Part shown: positions 10,232-19,784 of the stretch, one piece after another
How the letters are laid out: each line of letters opens with the position of its first letter
Position numbering within the stretch: position 1 is the first letter of the stretch
From: Halobacillus sp. Nhm2S1
GTDB lineage: Bacteria; Bacillota; Bacilli; Bacillales; Halobacillaceae
Direction of reading: 5' to 3'
NCBI RefSeq assembly: GCF_019599545.1
Contig: NZ_JAIEZV010000002.1
Coordinates: 62,001-126,000 of the forward strand
DNA: 64,000 nucleotides
The notes under the pieces: model-generated
Told to the model about the DNA's origin: nothing
The model's input: the letters and a program-made list of their open reading frames with translations, nothing else
The model's database searches: none
Made by a program: the position numbers and the translations under genes

Positions 10232-12013
10232 TCAGACTGTATATTTTTCGGCTTCAATCAAAGCTTTAGCGATCTCACGTTTTTTAGGAATGACATTCGT
10301 CGGTGTATGACGAGTCAATTTACGAAGAGCACCCAGCATCATTCTTAAAGAGTCCCCGGATTCTGCTGCAATCAATGTTTCTTTAGCATGCCCTTCAATT
10401 CGGTTGAAGGCTTCCTGAACATACACTTGTGTATAAAGAAGTTTCTGTTTGTTCTTCTCTTCACCTGACTTGTTGATCGCTTTTTCAGTTCGAAGAACAG
10501 CAGATTCCATGTTATAAATCTCGCCTACGATATCCGCAATATTCACAAGGAGTTCTTGTTCATTTTCCAGTTTTTCTCCGTATTTTTGAGCAGCAAGGCC
10601 AGCAGCAAGGAGACCAATCTTCTTCGCATTTTTCAATAAATATTTCTCTTGTTCCAGAACTTCTACGCCTGGTTCTTCCGGCATCATCATCATGATTTCT
10701 TCTTGAAGGGCTTGAGCTTTCTGAAGGAGAGGCAACTCGCCTTTCATTGCTTTCTTCAACAATGTGCCTGGAACAATCATACGGTTGATTTCGTTCGTTC
10801 CTTCAAAGATTCTATTGATTCGAGAATCACGGTACATTCTTTCCACTTCGTATTCAGCCATGAACCCGTATCCACCATGGATTTGGACCGCTTCGTCAAC
10901 GGCAAAATCAAGGAGCTCTGTTCCGAACACTTTATTTAGTGAGCATTCGATCGCATATTCTGCAATAACTTTAGCCACAGCAGCGCCATCTTTCAGCTCT
11001 TCGTCGGATAATTTACCCATGCTTTGTTCAAATAAACCTACCGTACGATATACGGAGCTTTCATTGGCATAAGTGTTGGCGGCTACAGAACCGATCTTCT
11101 CCTGAATTAATGGAAAACTTGCAATCGGAGTCTTGAACTGCTTGCGTTCCTTCGCATACTTCACTGAAAGTTCAATGGCTCGTTTGGATCCACCTACTCC
11201 CCCGATGGCCAGTTTATAACGCCCGACATTTAGAATGTTAAATGCGATGACATGGCCTCGGCCAACTTCTCCAAGAACATTCTCAACTGGTACTTCAGCA
11301 TCTTCTAGAATCAAAGTACGGGTGGAAGAACTCTTAATTCCCATTTTCTTCTCTTCCGGACCTGTAGAAACACCTGGATAATCACGCTCCACAATAAAGG
11401 CCGTAAACTTATCCCCATCAATCTTCGCGTACACGACGAAGACGTCAGCAAACGCAGAGTTCGTAATCCACTGTTTTTCACCATTTAGCACATAATGAGT
11501 ACCTGCATCATTTAACTTGGCTGTCGTTTTCGCTCCAAGTGCATCAGATCCTGAACCAGGCTCTGTCAGTGCATATGCTGCAATTTTTTCACCAGTAGAG
11601 AGCAAAGGAAGATATTTTTGTTTCTGATCTTCATTACCGAAGAAAACAATTGGCAGGGATCCAATCCCAACGTGAGCACCATGAGTAACGGAAAAGCCTC
11701 CCGCACGAGAAAACTTTTCAGTGATTAGTGATGAGCTGATCTTATCTAACTGTAACCCACCATACTCTTCTGGTACATCGGCACCCAACAATCCCAACTC
11801 ACCTGCTTGTTTAAGTAGGGCAACAGAATGCTCGAACTCATGGTTTTCAAGATTCTCAATCTTTGGAACAACCTCACCAAGGACAAAATCTTCCGCCGTT
11901 TTCGCAATCATTAAATGTTCATCAGTGAAGTCTTCTGGAGTAATAACATCCTCTGCAGTCAGATCTTCAACAATAAAGCCTCCACCTTTAATCATCTCTT
12001 TTAAATCGCTCAT
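10232..12013 (-). CDS. fadE: Acyl-CoA dehydrogenase FadE
   Basis: 593 aa from the ATG at 12013 with GGGAGG nine bases upstream; a longer frame to 12031 lacks a ribosome binding site. FAD-dependent first step of fatty-acid beta-oxidation. Signatures seen: [20 protein letters not shown], the substrate-binding [16 protein letters not shown], and [20 protein letters not shown] with [14 protein letters not shown]. The extra C-terminal 180 residues are typical of the YusJ/very-long-chain type. Third gene of fadN-fadA-fadE, 19 bp after fadA. Confidence 0.95.
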   Translation of the reverse strand: MSDLKEMIKGGGFIVEDLTAEDVITPEDFTDEHLMIAKTAEDFVLGEVVPKIENLENHEFEHSVALLKQAGELGLLGADVPEEYGGLQLDKISSSLITEKFSRAGGFSVTHGAHVGIGSLPIVFFGNEDQKQKYLPLLSTGEKIAAYALTEPGSGSDALGAKTTAKLNDAGTHYVLNGEKQWITNSAFADVFVVYAKIDGDKFTAFIVERDYPGVSTGPEEKKMGIKSSSTRTLILEDAEVPVENVLGEVGRGHVIAFNILNVGRYKLAIGGVGGSKRAIELSVKYAKERKQFKTPIASFPLIQEKIGSVAANTYANESSVYRTVGLFEQSMGKLSDEELKDGAAVAKVIAEYAIECSLNKVFGTELLDFAVDEAVQIHGGYGFMAEYEVERMYRDSRINRIFEGTNEINRMIVPGTLLKKAMKGELPLLQKAQALQEEIMMMMPEEPGVEVLEQEKYLLKNAKKIGLLAAGLAAQKYGEKLENEQELLVNIADIVGEIYNMESAVLRTEKAINKSGEEKNKQKLLYTQVYVQEAFNRIEGHAKETLIAAESGDSLRMMLGALRKLTRHTPTNVIPKKREIAKALIEAEKYTV

Positions 12014-12032
12014 CTTTCTTTTCCTCCCCAAG

Positions 12033-13208
12033 TTAAATTAGTTCAAATACTCCTGCGGCTCCCATACCGCCACCAATACACATCGTCACGACACCGAATT
12101 GCTCATTTCTGCGTTTCATTTCATGGATTAAGCTTAAGGTAAGCTTTGTTCCTGTACATCCTAACGGGTGCCCTAAAGCAATGGCCCCGCCGTTCACGTT
12201 TACTTTATCTTCATCTAATCCAAGTTCACGTATGACTCGAAGGGATTGAGAAGCAAACGCTTCATTCAATTCAAAGAGGCCAATGTCGGATAAAGAAAGA
12301 CCAGCCATTCGTAGTGCCTTAGGTACGGCTTCAATTGGTCCAACCCCCATGATCTCCGGCTCAACTCCGGCCACTGCAAAGGAGCGGAATTTAACTAGCG
12401 GAGTAAGTCCTTCCGCTTCTGCTTTTTCCCGGTCCATAACCATTACGGCTGCTGCACCGTCACTCATTTGTGAAGAGTTCCCTGCTGTTACAGAACCCTT
12501 TGTTGAAAAGGCGGGCTTCAACTTCGCAAGCACATCAGACGTAGTCCCCGCGCGAACCCCTTCATCCATAGAGAATAAGGTTTTCGTTTCTTTTACTTTG
12601 TTATCTTTTCCAAGCTCACGGTTGGTCACCTCAACCGGGACGATCTCATCTTCAAATTTCCCTTCCTGAATCGCTCTAGCTGCACGCTCGTGACTCTGGA
12701 CCGCAAATGCATCTTGATCGGCTCTTGATATCTCAAAGCGATTCGCCACTTCTTCAGCGGTATGACCCATTGACATATAATACTCAGGAGCGTTTTCGAC
12801 CAAATGGATATTCGGCTTAATCACATGACCTCCCATAGGGATGAGGCTCATGGACTCCGCTCCCCCTGCAATGGCGGTGTCACTGTGGCCGAGCATGATT
12901 TTTTCTGCGGCATAAGCGATACTTTGCAATCCTGAAGAACAATAACGGTTAACGGTAATCGCTGGCACTTTGTGATGAAGTCCGGCAAGGCCTGCGATGT
13001 TCCTTGCCATGTTCATTCCTTGTTCTGCTTCCGGCATCGCGCACCCAATGATGACATCATCAATATTTCCTTCATAATTGTTCGCTCTTTTTAACGTTTC
13101 TTTTATTGTCAAAGCGGCCAGATCATCAGGCCGTGTATATGCAAGTGAACCTTTTTTCGCCCGACCGACTGGGGTACGGGCTCCTGATACGATAACTGCT
13201 TCTTTCAC
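12033..13208 (-). CDS. fadA: Acetyl-CoA C-acyltransferase (thiolase) FadA
   Basis: 391 aa with a GTG start preceded by GGGGGA. It cleaves 3-ketoacyl-CoA with CoA to give acetyl-CoA. The acyl-accepting cysteine is in [17 protein letters not shown] (about residue 90), the histidine in [17 protein letters not shown], and the proton-shuttle cysteine in [15 protein letters not shown]. It lies between fadN (25 bp) and fadE (19 bp) in the operon. Confidence 0.96.
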   Translation of the reverse strand: MKEAVIVSGARTPVGRAKKGSLAYTRPDDLAALTIKETLKRANNYEGNIDDVIIGCAMPEAEQGMNMARNIAGLAGLHHKVPAITVNRYCSSGLQSIAYAAEKIMLGHSDTAIAGGAESMSLIPMGGHVIKPNIHLVENAPEYYMSMGHTAEEVANRFEISRADQDAFAVQSHERAARAIQEGKFEDEIVPVEVTNRELGKDNKVKETKTLFSMDEGVRAGTTSDVLAKLKPAFSTKGSVTAGNSSQMSDGAAAVMVMDREKAEAEGLTPLVKFRSFAVAGVEPEIMGVGPIEAVPKALRMAGLSLSDIGLFELNEAFASQSLRVIRELGLDEDKVNVNGGAIALGHPLGCTGTKLTLSLIHEMKRRNEQFGVVTMCIGGGMGAAGVFELI

Positions 13209-13233
13209 GACTCTTCCCCCTCTTTAAATTGAA

Positions 13234-15633
13234 TTAATTGCGTAGCGGTTTGCCTTTCATAAGCATGTGCTGCATACGAGCTTGTGACTTCGGCTCACCT
13301 ACTAGACTTAAAAAGGCTTCACGTTCAAGGTCTAATAAATACTGTTCATCCACGAGCGTTCCTTCTTTCAACTTTCCTCCGGACAGGACAAAAGCTAGTT
13401 TTTCAGCGATTTTAAGGTCGTGTTCACTCGCATATCCACTTAGAGCAAGTGATTTAGCTCCCAGAACCATCGTTGCATAGCCCTGCTCGCCAACTACAGG
13501 TATTTTTGTCCGTTTAGGTGCCTGGTAGCCTGACCTAGCTAACCCGAGCACTTTCTGCTTCGCATCATGAAGGAGGTGGTCACCATTGACACTAATCGCA
13601 TCTCGTGAATCTAAGAAACCATTCTCCTTCGCTTCCTCCCCTGAAGTAGATACTTTCGCCATAGCGATTTTTTCAAACACACTGTTCGATACCTTTTGAA
13701 GGTCAAAATCAATGCCTTCAGGTACATTTCTCAAGTGTTTGATATAAAGCTCTTTATTTCCACCGCCACCAGGGATGAGACCGACACCAGCTTCCACTAG
13801 ACCCATATAGGTTTCTTGTGAGGCTTGGATGGCATCAGCAGGGAGACAAACTTCGGCTCCACCTCCAAGGGTCATTCCGAAAGGTGCGGCCACAACTGGC
13901 TTATCCGAATATTTCATTTTCATCATACTATCCTGGAAACTTTTCACGACCATTTCGATTTCAAAGAAGTTAAAGTCTTGCGCTTCCATAAGAATCATTC
14001 CAAGGTTTGCACCCACACAGAAGTTCTTCGCCTGGTTTCCGATGACAAGACCTTCAAAGTTCTCATCTACATGATCAATGGCAAAATTAATCATTTGAAT
14101 GATATCAAGCCCAATGGCATTGCTTCTGGAATGAAACTCTAACCCTGCAACCCCGTCTCCAAGGTCGATTAAGCTCGCACCAGAATTTTTCTTGATAACC
14201 TCCCGCTCTTCTTTCAAGCGTTTAAGGTTGATGACCTTGTCATTAAAGGACTGCTGCTTGTATTCTCCTGCATGATAGAAGTAAACGTTTCCATTTTCCT
14301 TTTTATAAAATGTTTCGATTCCTTGATCCAACATCTTCTCCACCCATGTTGGAATCGTCTCTCCTTCTTCCTTCATACGCTCAACAGACGCTTTCACTCC
14401 GATGCTGTCCCACATCTCAAATGGACCGAGCTCCCATCCGAATCCCCATCGCATGGCATCATCAATAGATGGTACATCATCAGCAATCTCACCATACAAT
14501 TCTGCTGAATAGAGAAGGACAGGTTTTACAACAGACCAGACCAAGTCTCCAGCACGGTCTCCTTCAGCGTTTACAAGGGTTTTCAATTTCCGCTGTGGAC
14601 CTTTTTCCTGTTTCGCCATCTCAGTGGCCTTGGTTTTCAACTTGCCTCGTTTTTCATATTCAAGGGTTTCAGGATTAAGCTGAAGGATTTCGCTTCCCTT
14701 TTCCCCTTTCTGCTTAAGGAAGAACCCTTGGCCGCTCTTCGATCCCAACCACCCTTTTTCAAGCATGTTTTTCATAAAGTCAGGGGTTTCGAAAGCCTTT
14801 TTCTCTTCCCCTTCCACTTGGTCGTACACGTTGTTCGCCACATGAATAAACGTATCCAAACCAACAACATCAAGCGTACGGAAGGTCGCACTTTTTGGCC
14901 GGCCAATCATGGGTCCGGTGACAGAATCCACTTCACCCACTGAGTATCCTTTTTCAAGCATTTGTTGGACAGTCACTAATAGACCGTATGTTCCAATTCG
15001 GTTAGCAATGAAGTTCGGCGTGTCTTTCGCTTCGACAACACCCTTGCCAAGTACATCTTCTCCGAATTCTTTCATGAATTGAAGAACGTCTGGACTCGTA
15101 TGCTTCGTCGGAACTACTTCTAATAACTTCAAATAACGTGGCGGGTTGAAGAAGTGTGTGCCTAAGAAATGAGCTTTGAAATCCTCGCTGCAGTCTTCGG
15201 ACATGGCTTCAATGGAAATTCCTGAAGTATTGGAACTTACAAATGCGCCTTTCTTACGATGACGATCAACATCTGCTAAAACCTTTTTCTTAATATCAAG
15301 GTTCTCTACGACTACTTCAATGACCCAATCGACGTCAGATAAACGATCCATATCATCGGTAAAGTTTCCGACTTCTATAAGATCGAGATTTTGTTTACTT
15401 GTAAGTGGTGAAGGCTTTTGTTTAAGAAGTGCTTTTTTATTTTCAGCAGCAATTCGGTTCCTCACAGCTTTATCTTCTAACGTGAGCCCCTTTTTTGCTT
15501 CTGCATCCGTCAATTCGCGAGGGACGATATCCATCATCAATGTAGGTATTCCTACATTTGCTAGGTGTGCGGCGATCCCTGCGCCCATTACTCCTGATCC
15601 AAGGACGGCTGCCCGCTTGATTTTGTGATTCAT
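13234..15633 (-). CDS. fadN: 3-hydroxyacyl-CoA dehydrogenase / enoyl-CoA hydratase FadN
   Basis: 799 aa from the ATG at 15633, with AGGGGG upstream; the longer frame to 15669 runs through the FadR operator and is not used. Residues 5-190 are the NAD-binding domain (RAAVLGSGVMGAGIAAHLANVG), 200-400 contain dehydrogenase C-terminal domains, and about 480-720 the crotonase domain with AAPFGMTLGGGAEVCLPADA. It performs the hydration and dehydrogenation steps of beta-oxidation. First gene of the fad operon, directly behind a perfect FadR box. Confidence 0.95.
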   Translation of the reverse strand: MNHKIKRAAVLGSGVMGAGIAAHLANVGIPTLMMDIVPRELTDAEAKKGLTLEDKAVRNRIAAENKKALLKQKPSPLTSKQNLDLIEVGNFTDDMDRLSDVDWVIEVVVENLDIKKKVLADVDRHRKKGAFVSSNTSGISIEAMSEDCSEDFKAHFLGTHFFNPPRYLKLLEVVPTKHTSPDVLQFMKEFGEDVLGKGVVEAKDTPNFIANRIGTYGLLVTVQQMLEKGYSVGEVDSVTGPMIGRPKSATFRTLDVVGLDTFIHVANNVYDQVEGEEKKAFETPDFMKNMLEKGWLGSKSGQGFFLKQKGEKGSEILQLNPETLEYEKRGKLKTKATEMAKQEKGPQRKLKTLVNAEGDRAGDLVWSVVKPVLLYSAELYGEIADDVPSIDDAMRWGFGWELGPFEMWDSIGVKASVERMKEEGETIPTWVEKMLDQGIETFYKKENGNVYFYHAGEYKQQSFNDKVINLKRLKEEREVIKKNSGASLIDLGDGVAGLEFHSRSNAIGLDIIQMINFAIDHVDENFEGLVIGNQAKNFCVGANLGMILMEAQDFNFFEIEMVVKSFQDSMMKMKYSDKPVVAAPFGMTLGGGAEVCLPADAIQASQETYMGLVEAGVGLIPGGGGNKELYIKHLRNVPEGIDFDLQKVSNSVFEKIAMAKVSTSGEEAKENGFLDSRDAISVNGDHLLHDAKQKVLGLARSGYQAPKRTKIPVVGEQGYATMVLGAKSLALSGYASEHDLKIAEKLAFVLSGGKLKEGTLVDEQYLLDLEREAFLSLVGEPKSQARMQHMLMKGKPLRN

Positions 15634-15654
15634 TTCAATTCCCCCTATCTCATT

Positions 15655-15672
15655 TGAATGAATACTCATTCA
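15655..15672. promoter_or_regulatory. FadR operator
   Basis: TGAATGAATACTCATTCA matches the B. subtilis FadR (YsiA) box TGAATGAMTANTCATTCA at every position. It sits 22 bases upstream of fadN, so the TetR-family repressor FadR should repress fadNAE until long-chain acyl-CoA appears. Confidence 0.92.
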
Positions 15673-15825
15673 TTTTACAGCCAAAAAAATAAGTACGGCT
15701 AATTCGTATCTATGTATAATATAAAATATTTTCAGACATTTCGCAATCCTTTTCCACATAATTCTGTAAAATTTTCATTTGAATTTTTAATGATTCATTT
15801 ATTCTATGCATGACCGTCCCATAGG

Positions 15826-15847
15826 TTGCCCGCAGATCTGCGGGCAA
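15826..15847 (-). terminator. Hairpin after the proline dehydrogenase gene
   Basis: Perfect palindrome TTGCCCGCAGATCTGCGGGCAA four bases after the gene's stop codon. No T tract follows, so termination is uncertain; it could also act as an RNA end-protecting stem. Confidence 0.45.
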
Positions 15848-15851
15848 TGGA

Positions 15852-16769
15852 TTATTTTCCGAACACACCTTTCAACACAAAGGCAACGTTTGCTGGTCTC
15901 TCTGCAAGCCTTCTCATGAAATATCCATACCAGTCATTTCCATAAGGGACATAGACCCGCATTTTATATCCTTCTTTTACTAACTCCTCTTGCCTTTCCA
16001 CCCTGATTCCATAGAGCATTTGAAATTCGAATTGTTCCTTTGATATATCCTTTTCCTCAACAAGAGATTTCGTATATTCAATCATTCGATCATCGTGACT
16101 GGCTACAGCTGTATAATTTCCGTTCAGCAAATGGATACGAATGATTTTTTTCAAATTTTCATCTACATCTTTCTTGTCAGGAAAAGCAACCTTCGGCGAC
16201 TCTTTATAAGCACCTTTCACAAGTCTTAAATTGGGATTATACTCGTCGAGTTCTTTTATATCCTCTACGGTACGGTATAAATAAGACTGTAATACGGTTC
16301 CGATATGCTCATAATCCTCACGCAGCTTTTTAAAAATTTCCAGTGTCTTTTCGCATCTTTCATAATCCTCCATGTCAATGGTGACAAACACATCTTTTTC
16401 TTCAGCGACATCCAGGATCCTGCGCATATTCTCCATGACAAGGTCTTCTGATATATCAAGACCCATGGACGTTAACTTCAAAGAAAGCTGGGAGTCCAAC
16501 TGATGTTCTGCAATCGCTTCGATCGCTTTTATACAACCTTCCGCTGCTTCCCTTGCTTCCGATTCACTATCAATAAATTCCCCCAGGTGGTCGATGGTCA
16601 CAGCCATCCCCTTCTTGTTCAACTCTTTGATTGTTTCAACAGCATCCGGAACAGTTTCTCCAGCTACAAACTTCCCGGCACCAAAGCGAAGACCGTATTT
16701 CTTTGCCAGCTTTGTAAAGAAGCGATTTTTTGATAAAAAAAGAAAAAAGTTTCTGAGTATCCGTTCCAT
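15852..16769 (-). CDS. Proline dehydrogenase (FadM/YusM-type)
   Basis: 305 aa, the short single-domain PutA/ProDH barrel found in Bacillus. It oxidises proline to pyrroline-5-carboxylate with FAD. Seen: the beta-strand LRLVKGAYKESPKVAF, which supplies the substrate-binding lysine, ASHDDRMIEYTKSL, FEFQMLYGIRVERQEELV, and the C-terminal YFMRRLAERPANVAFV with the Arg pair that binds the proline carboxylate. AGGGGG precedes the ATG. B. subtilis yusM lies in the same place after fadN. No P5C dehydrogenase is nearby. Confidence 0.9.
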   Translation of the reverse strand: MERILRNFFLFLSKNRFFTKLAKKYGLRFGAGKFVAGETVPDAVETIKELNKKGMAVTIDHLGEFIDSESEAREAAEGCIKAIEAIAEHQLDSQLSLKLTSMGLDISEDLVMENMRRILDVAEEKDVFVTIDMEDYERCEKTLEIFKKLREDYEHIGTVLQSYLYRTVEDIKELDEYNPNLRLVKGAYKESPKVAFPDKKDVDENLKKIIRIHLLNGNYTAVASHDDRMIEYTKSLVEEKDISKEQFEFQMLYGIRVERQEELVKEGYKMRVYVPYGNDWYGYFMRRLAERPANVAFVLKGVFGK

Positions 16770-17009
16770 TCTCCAACCCCCTAAACCTTGTTCCCGCTCA
16801 CAAAAATAGTTCTGATTTTTCTGTCATGTAATCGTTAACATACTACTATTTTATCATTTATCAGATAAAATGGGTAAAAATAATGTTTCGTTCGACAAAC
16901 TCCTGTTCTTTCACTAAAGCCATTCCTACCTTTTAGTCACGATATATTTCTCTTATAGAAACGAGAAGGAAGGTCATAATAAAAAATGAAAAACGAAGGA
17001 GGAATCGTG

Positions 17010-17267
17010 ATGCAACAACAAAACCAATCCATGCAACAATCCCAGCCTATGTCTCAAGTTCCCAACATCGTAAGCACAAAAGATCAGCTTTACCTTGCGG
17101 ATATGCTGTCCTGGAATTTGAATGCCTGTAAGAAAGCTCACTTCTTTGCTCAAAATTGCCAAACACCGGAAATACAAGCCGCTTTAGAGGAAGCAGGTCA
17201 AATGCATCAGCGTCATTATGATAAGCTGCTTAATCATTTAAATTCTCAATCCCAAACAACCAACTGA
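17010..17267 (+). CDS. CotF-like spore coat protein (YusN-like)
   Basis: 85 aa from the ATG at 17010, which has AAGGAGG seven bases upstream; an ATG at 16986 is in frame but has no such site. A Gln/Met-rich N-terminus is followed by a helical CotF-type segment (STKDQLYLADMLSWNLNACKKAHFFAQNC). It lies 11 bp before a second CotF-type gene and is presumably co-transcribed with it late in sporulation. Probably a structural coat component; no catalytic residues. Confidence 0.75.
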   Translation: MQQQNQSMQQSQPMSQVPNIVSTKDQLYLADMLSWNLNACKKAHFFAQNCQTPEIQAALEEAGQMHQRHYDKLLNHLNSQSQTTN

Positions 17268-17278
17268 GGAGGAGCACT

Positions 17279-17608
17279 ATGAATCAAACTCAAAAGATAC
17301 AAAATCCTGAAACAAACGTCCCTAAAACTCCACAAATGAATGAAAGAGATTTTGTTAATGATCAGCTGACAACCGAAAAGTACATGACCGCTTCTTACAA
17401 CATCGCGTTGAATGAAGCTAGCAATCAAAACCTTTATCAAGATCTTGCTACAATCTTCAAAGAAACCCAGGACTGTCAACGCAACTTATATAACCTCATG
17501 TTTAAAAACGGATGGTACGCCCTTGAGCAGGCGGAAAAACAAAAAATCGATCAGACGTATCAACAATTCACAGGGTACAAGACCCAATTGCCATACAATG
17601 TACAGTAG
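17279..17608 (+). CDS. CotF-family spore coat protein
   Basis: 109 aa. After a polar, disordered N-terminus, residues 25-100 form a ferritin-like helical coat F domain (NERDFVNDQLTTEKYMTASYNIALNEASN... and KETQDCQRNLYNLMFKNGWYAL). Tyr- and Gln-rich C-terminus suits cross-linking in the coat. Starts after GAGGAGGAG, 11 bp downstream of the sister gene; a terminator follows within 30 bases. Confidence 0.82.
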   Translation: MNQTQKIQNPETNVPKTPQMNERDFVNDQLTTEKYMTASYNIALNEASNQNLYQDLATIFKETQDCQRNLYNLMFKNGWYALEQAEKQKIDQTYQQFTGYKTQLPYNVQ

Positions 17609-17633
17609 TTAATACCGATTGTAGAGCTAAAAA

Positions 17634-17657
17634 AGAAGCCCGGTATTCCGGGCTTCT
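17634..17657. terminator. Bidirectional terminator between coat gene and copZ
   Basis: Stem AGAAGCCCGG / CCGGGCTTCT with a TATT loop, flanked by A's on the left and T's on the right; serves the coat gene and the convergent copZ. Confidence 0.85.
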
Positions 17658-17663
17658 CTTTGT

Positions 17664-17870
17664 TTACCCTACTGGCTCATATCCTTGAGCTTCTACGGCT
17701 TCCTTCATCAACTTTTTGCTTACAAAAGCTTCATCATATGTGATATTTACTTTCCCACTGTCTAGATCAACTTCAACACCATGGACGCCTTCCAATTCTT
17801 GAAGGGCACCCTTCACGGACTTCTCGCAGTGATTACAAGTCATACCATTTACTTCTAAAGTCATCTCCAT
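17664..17870 (-). CDS. copZ: Copper chaperone CopZ (heavy-metal-associated domain)
   Basis: 68 aa, the usual size for a stand-alone HMA domain, with the metal-binding motif NGMTCNHCEKSV (Cys12 and Cys15) and a hydrophobic core LEGVHGVEVDLDSGKVNITYD. It carries Cu(I) to a CopA-type ATPase, which is not in this window. AAGGGTG precedes the ATG. Other small HMA proteins (for example mercury chaperones) have the same motif, so the metal is inferred. Confidence 0.85.
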   Translation of the reverse strand: MEMTLEVNGMTCNHCEKSVKGALQELEGVHGVEVDLDSGKVNITYDEAFVSKKLMKEAVEAQGYEPVG

Positions 17871-17968
17871 GTTCTTACACCCTTTCTGAATCTAAGCTCA
17901 TATTGAACTATTCCACAAAGGAATGATTTTTTAACATATTTTTTATCATGACCTTTGAATACTTAAAA

Positions 17969-17996
17969 ACCCGCTTCCTCATTTAAGGAGCGGGTA
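17969..17996 (-). terminator. Terminator of the B12/STAS cassette
   Basis: Stem ACCCGCTCCT / AGGA-AGCGGGT with a short loop and TTTTT tail on the minus strand, four bases beyond the STAS gene. Confidence 0.8.
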
Positions 17997-17999
17997 GTT

Positions 18000-18764
18000 T
18001 TAATCACTGCAATATTTCTTTAATGCCTGATGCAGAGAATTCATAAAAGTAATTTCCGAAGAAAAATGTATCATTTGGATCCGTTTCACCTGCTCTGGAC
18101 GAACTCCGGTGATGATGACTTGTGAGCCCATGTAACATAAGGATGTCATTAAATTTTTCAATAGTTGGGCTCCATCCTCGTCGATTTGTCCTACTGCCGT
18201 AAAATCAAAAAGAACCCTCTCTGTATCCCCGTTCTGTGTGGCTTGCAGCAATGGCTCTTCCACTGAGTACATTTTATCAGCCGTAATATGACCAAAGAGC
18301 GGAACTAAGGCGGTTTCTTCCGTTAGGCGTATAAACGGAGCCGAGAGTCGATTCCCATGTTGGATTGCGTCTTCCAATTTCTCTTTTTCTTCAAGCAGTT
18401 GAAAGTTTGTATCATTCAAACGGGACCGCAATTGATCCATGGTTTTGGTAACTTTCGATAACTGTTCATCTTTTGGTATGATCAACACTTCTGCATACAA
18501 ATCATTTTTCCACTTCACATGCATATCGCATGTAATAGGGTTCTGCTTTTCATCAGAAGGCTTGATTGCAATTTCTACAGAAAGTTTATGAACATCCGGG
18601 GTGACCCATTTCTCAATCTTGGTGAGGCTTCCTTCGTCCATAACATTTAAAAGATTGTTTATTTCGCCGAACATCTCAACAGCCTCATCCGATAAGGATT
18701 CAATCTTAAAGTTTTTATTGATGATAAAGTGTGGCAAAGGAAAGCTGCGTTCAACTCGTTTCAT
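18000..18764 (-). CDS. PAS-like / STAS-domain signalling protein (RsbR-like)
   Basis: 254 aa from the ATG at 18764, the longer frame to 18824 lying inside the upstream gene. Residues 8-100 resemble a PAS-type sensor domain, 105-140 a coiled coil (TKTMDQLRSRLNDTNFQLLEEKEKLE), and 145-250 a STAS domain close to the C-terminal half of RsbR: ALVPLFGHIT, VLFDFTAVGQIDEDGAQLL, VIITGVRPEQV. RsbR paralogues carry a phosphorylated Thr in a VVDT motif; here the place reads IDED, an acidic residue. Last gene of the coupled cassette; overlaps the B12-protein gene by 14 bp. Target unknown. Confidence 0.75.
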   Translation of the reverse strand: MKRVERSFPLPHFIINKNFKIESLSDEAVEMFGEINNLLNVMDEGSLTKIEKWVTPDVHKLSVEIAIKPSDEKQNPITCDMHVKWKNDLYAEVLIIPKDEQLSKVTKTMDQLRSRLNDTNFQLLEEKEKLEDAIQHGNRLSAPFIRLTEETALVPLFGHITADKMYSVEEPLLQATQNGDTERVLFDFTAVGQIDEDGAQLLKNLMTSLCYMGSQVIITGVRPEQVKRIQMIHFSSEITFMNSLHQALKKYCSD

Positions 18765-19410
18765 TGATCGTTTCTTCCCTTCCTTCATTGAACCAACGTT
18801 TAAGATGATCCAGATCCTTGACAACCATCACGTGTTCAGATTCAAATTCTTTCAAGTCGTACTTCTTCACTATCCTTCCGCCAATCATAATCAGCGGATT
18901 CCATTCTAATTGAGAAAACCGCTCCAACAACCTCTTAATTGTTTTGAGACGATAAGGCAAGGCTGCTGATATTCCAATGACATCAGGTCTGTATTTTTCG
19001 ATTTGGGTGAAAGAGTGTTCTAAAGGAAGGTCCGGTCCCAAATAACGCACTCTCCATCCATGATCTTTAAACGTATCCGCCACCATTTTCAAACCTATGT
19101 AATGCTGTTCTTCTTCTACACCGAATAACATAGCTTTGAAGTTTTTTTGGTGTCTTCTACTTACAAGACCGCTTTCTGAATGAAGTTTTGAAAGCACGAA
19201 GTCGCAGATGGCTGTAGCCAGGTGTTCGTCAGCAACGGATATTTCATTTCTCTCCCAAAGTTCGCCAATATAATACATGGCGGGAGTAATAATATCTTCA
19301 TACAAATATGCTCTCGGATGTTTTTCTAATAAAGTTTTAATATATTCTTCTGCCCCTTGTTCATCCCCTTGAAGGAAATAATGGGCTAAAATTTCGTGTT
19401 GCACGTCCAA
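18751..19410 (-). CDS. Stand-alone cobalamin-binding protein, CarH light-sensor type
   Basis: 219 aa from a TTG at 19410 with AGAGGTG six bases upstream. Residues 3-85 are the B12-binding helical bundle and 90-210 the Rossmann-like B12-binding domain (FGVEEEQHYIGLKMVADTF, YLGPDLPLE, VIGISAAL, IMIGGRIV). The helical part has W52-x9-E62-H63, and the cobalt-binding motif is E101-x-H103-x-x-G106, both as in the CarH photoreceptor, from family knowledge. CarH has a His right after the Trp; here it is Glu53. There is no MerR DNA-binding domain, so output must go through a partner, probably the STAS protein. Confidence 0.8.
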   Translation of the reverse strand: MDVQHEILAHYFLQGDEQGAEEYIKTLLEKHPRAYLYEDIITPAMYYIGELWERNEISVADEHLATAICDFVLSKLHSESGLVSRRHQKNFKAMLFGVEEEQHYIGLKMVADTFKDHGWRVRYLGPDLPLEHSFTQIEKYRPDVIGISAALPYRLKTIKRLLERFSQLEWNPLIMIGGRIVKKYDLKEFESEHVMVVKDLDHLKRWFNEGREETINETS

Positions 19411-19415
19411 AGTAT

Positions 19416-19784
19416 TCACCTCTTTGAAAGTGTATGCAAATGTTGTAAGGCCTCGTCCAAATATTTGATATAACACTGTTTTTCGACCTCGTCCACAACC
19501 TCCATGTCTTTAAGAAGGCGTACCAGGCGTTCATAATTATCAATGATCAGTGAAGTAGGAACTTCCCTCGAGGTAAGGACTGTATTCAGCCACTTCGTAT
19601 AATCAATAAAAAAATCGACACTCTCCATCTCATAGGCCGCCTGCAAATGATCTAAATGATGGAAGTTATCTTCTTCGGTCCGGTCTCTTCCGTTCTGGCC
19701 GAATTTTTCCCAAAGGTATGGATAAGCCTCATAAATTTCATCTGCTACTAATTGAACTAAGCGGCTCTGCTCCGACTTATTCAC
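19416..19784 (-). CDS. Helical protein of unknown function in the B12/STAS cassette
   Basis: 122 aa with a GTG start whose GTGA overlaps the stop of the upstream gene; GAGGTGGT precedes it. All-helical prediction, acidic, His/Tyr/Trp-rich middle (NFHHLDHLQAAYEMESVDFF followed by DYTKWLNTVLTSREVP). From memory the YxxWLxxVLxxRxVP pattern also occurs at the N-terminus of some cobalamin-binding proteins, so this may be a split-off partner domain of the B12 protein five bases downstream. That link is inference. Confidence 0.7.
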   Translation of the reverse strand: MNKSEQSRLVQLVADEIYEAYPYLWEKFGQNGRDRTEEDNFHHLDHLQAAYEMESVDFFIDYTKWLNTVLTSREVPTSLIIDNYERLVRLLKDMEVVDEVEKQCYIKYLDEALQHLHTLSKR

